Assembly: GCA_019426215.1 (NCBI GenBank)
Contig: CM033399.1
Span: 37,209,022 to 37,273,021, forward strand
Source of the DNA: Buddleja alternifolia
Lineage: Eukaryota > Streptophyta > Magnoliopsida > Lamiales > Scrophulariaceae
Direction: 5' to 3'
DNA length: 64,000 bases
Of the stretch, positions 61,674 to 64,000 are shown piece after piece. The translations under genes were made by a program, and so were the position numbers. The notes beneath the pieces are model-generated. The model worked only from the letters and a program-made list of their open reading frames with translations, was not told where the DNA came from and did not search any database. Numbering within the stretch: the first letter of the stretch is position 1; the number at the start of each line of letters is the position of its first letter.

Positions 61674-62210
61674 TTTGAATTTACCACAAGAAAGTCCCTA
61701 AAGTTGTAACATGACTTATATAGGAAAATTAATGAAACCATAATAAATATATGGCTAAACATAGAATTAAATGAATTGCATGAAAATACAAAATATTTGG
61801 TTCGATATTCCATTAATGTGGGGAGAGAATTGGGTGAGTGTTTGGTAGTGAGCATAGATTTAATCACGGGTTGAAAGAGACAGGTTGGAAAGAGGCCACT
61901 TCAAATGCTTGAGATGAGGGAGGGAAATTTTTGAAAATGAGAGTAGTGAGTATTTCGAGATTTTGGTATTTATTGCGGTATCTAACGCAAATCCCAACAC
62001 TTAATGGCCTTAAATGTCATACTTCTAACCTGCGGGCAGGGGAAAACTAATGAAAGGGGTACGTACACAAAACAAAATATACAATTTCTTGGGAGCCATG
62101 TTGTTTGAAAATTCGGAATTTTGATATCTAAGTGCTTCGACAAAAAAGAAAATGTTTGAAGGGTTTGAAAAAGACTGATATATACATATATATATATATA
62201 TATGAATATA
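61674..62210. other. Upstream region of the POLAR-like gene
   Basis: Presumably the promoter and 5' UTR of the minus-strand gene. No specific element is assigned. The minus-strand frames here look random. Confidence 0.45.
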
Positions 62211-62643
62211 TATGAAAAATTGCATTTTTGATCCTCTATGTTCGGCCTTTTCCAATTTTAGTCTCATTCGTTATGAGATTCTCATTATGTCTCGTAACTT
62301 TTAAAAATTCTGATATTTGGTCCCACCATCCAAAATTTAACGACCAACTCCGTTATTCAACATTTCAACCGGTTGTTTTTGAGAGAATTCGTGCGTGAAT
62401 GTAATCACACACGAATTTTATTCAATATCACGTGCTAGTTGCTACTCAAATACAAAATCTCCCCAAAAAATTGGCCAAAATATTGACTAACGGAGTTGAC
62501 TGTTTGATTTTGGATGAAAAATTTGGTTAAGACTAAATGTGAGAATTTTTAAAACTTATGAGACACAATGTGAGAATCCCGTAACGAATGAGACGAAAAT
62601 TGAAAAAGGTCAAACTTATGAGACCAAAAATGTAATTTTCCAT
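62211..62643. mobile_element. MITE-like element with about 140 bp TIRs
   Basis: The left arm starts atgaaaaattgcatttttga and the inverted right arm starts tggaaaattacatttttggt. Matching continues through 'caattttagtctcattcgtta', 'gattctca', 'aaaaattct' and 'aactccgtta'. Element of about 430 bp, non-coding, about 0.54 kb upstream of the POLAR-like start codon. Confidence 0.7.
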
Positions 62644-64000
62644 ATATAAATATCAAGCTAATATTAAGAAGATAAAAAATGATCGACGCATTATATTGAT
62701 TTTTCATTGTATGGATGTGAACATGGAGCTCTATGTATAATATTCACATTGCGCACTTATGTCCTTATCTACATGACTACATCTCACACAAATATTTAAT
62801 AAATACCTCTATATACGAATATAATTTATCAATATTTTTAAAATATAAGCTTATATTTTAGCATCCATTATAATATTACATGTAAACCATATTTTTTTAC
62901 TTCTTATTTATCTTTTGAGAGTGCCAAAACAAAGTTCAATTTCTTAAATGAATTACTTCCTTTTTTTCTTTTTGGGATGTTAGAATAAGATATAATTTTA
63001 TTTTTTTTCAAATCAACTCCCTCAAAATAATGATATGACATTAATAACAATGTATAACTAATTACTAAATACTAAAAGTGTCTATGTACATTAAGATTAT
63101 TAAAATTAATAATTAACCTTTTGTTTAAGTTGAAATGTTGGTTGTGCGTGTAAAATTTTTCTTCTTCTTTGTTGGTGGTTGTGGACAAAATCTATTTTGT
63201 TTTGGTAGAATGGTAGTTAATATTTTAGATAAGGGGCCGGAATGATATTGACACTCCATTTATTACTATAGGAGCTTCATCTTCAAATTTTAAATCAAAA
63301 TATGACAAGAATGCCCATAAATTTTAAAATGCATTTATTATAATGTTTAAGATTTATATCAAAAACATTATAATATAAACCAATAAAAACTAAACTCAAT
63401 TTAAATTCACTTCATTTTGACTGCATATTCTCGTCTAGCAATCAATTTCAAATCCTTTTTCCTTCGATAAAATACATCGAGAACAATTATACATAAAAAA
63501 AATGGTCAACTAAACATTGACTCTATTAAATAAAAAAATAACAATGGTAGAAGTAGTTGGTACTTTTTTAACATATACATAAAAATACACAAAGTATATG
63601 AGTATTACATCTTTAGCTCTAATACAAAAAAAAAAAAATCCTTTGGAGATTTAATATTCATTTTGTACAATTTTATGATTGAGTAAAAATATATGTTTTA
63701 CACCATTATGTTTTCGACAAAGAGAAAGTATTGTACTAATCTACAAAAAGAAGTATATGGTGATATACGAGGTACATTAAAGATTTAATTGATTATTAAC
63801 ATATATATTTATTTTATAAATTGTTAAGCTTTTAATTGATTTAATTGGTTTCCTACTACTCAATATTCTTTTACTTAATAAATTCAATTATTAATTATTA
63901 ATAGTAATGATGAGTATGAAAGTCTTTTCATAATGAAACAAACAATTGAGTTATTCACACACATATATAGGGGTTAGATAGATTAGATATGAAAAATTAC
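62644..64000. other. AT-rich intergenic stretch, nothing recognised
   Basis: No gene, RNA or bounded repeat could be supported to the end of the window. Confidence 0.5.

Overview
The window is plant nuclear DNA, most likely from a eudicot and perhaps an asterid (the lineage is an inference). It is AT-rich, has intron-containing genes with GT-AG junctions, is dense in transposable elements, and carries two recognisable host genes: a full-size ABCG/PDR transporter and a POLAR-like polarity protein. There are no rRNA genes, real tRNA genes, operons or CRISPR arrays.

Region by region. 1-4524 is repeat-rich flank: diverged tandem repeats, two terminal-inverted-repeat (TIR) elements, a possible mini-Helitron and a solo-LTR-like block. 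4525-18904 is most of a large autonomous Helitron. Its 3' terminus (CTAG plus a GC hairpin) is on the left, followed by an F-box gene with broken relatives, an RPA70-like gene on the minus strand, and the Rep/helicase gene on the minus strand. A run of exactly 100 N (18905-19004) follows. 19016-33833 then repeats the same Helitron almost base for base and continues about 0.44 kb further, to a candidate 5' end. Differences between the copies are mostly 1-2 bp indels crowded near the gap, and each copy is cleaner where the other is worse. The simplest reading is one locus assembled twice as unmerged contig ends.

33834-37240 is intergenic with a segmental duplication, a self-complementary CTCGAG minisatellite and AT-rich repeats. 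37300-44166 (minus) is the ABCG40/PDR1-type transporter, apparently intact in about 19 exons. 44400-59660 is a repeat field: a 2.2 kb non-autonomous Helitron with both ends visible, several MITE-like elements with long TIRs, two tRNA-derived SINEs with target-site duplications, and two decayed RNase H fragments of LINE type. 59670-61673 (minus) is the three-exon POLAR-like gene. The last 2.3 kb holds one more TIR element and AT-rich DNA.

How the parts relate. Within the Helitron, the Rep/helicase would nick and unwind DNA for rolling-circle transposition, and the RPA-like protein would coat single strands, as in other plant Helitrons. The F-box/FBD gene looks like captured cargo. I see no clearly new biological system. 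The most notable points are the double assembly of the Helitron, its F-box cargo with amplified promoter/first-exon fragments, and the layered long-TIR elements.
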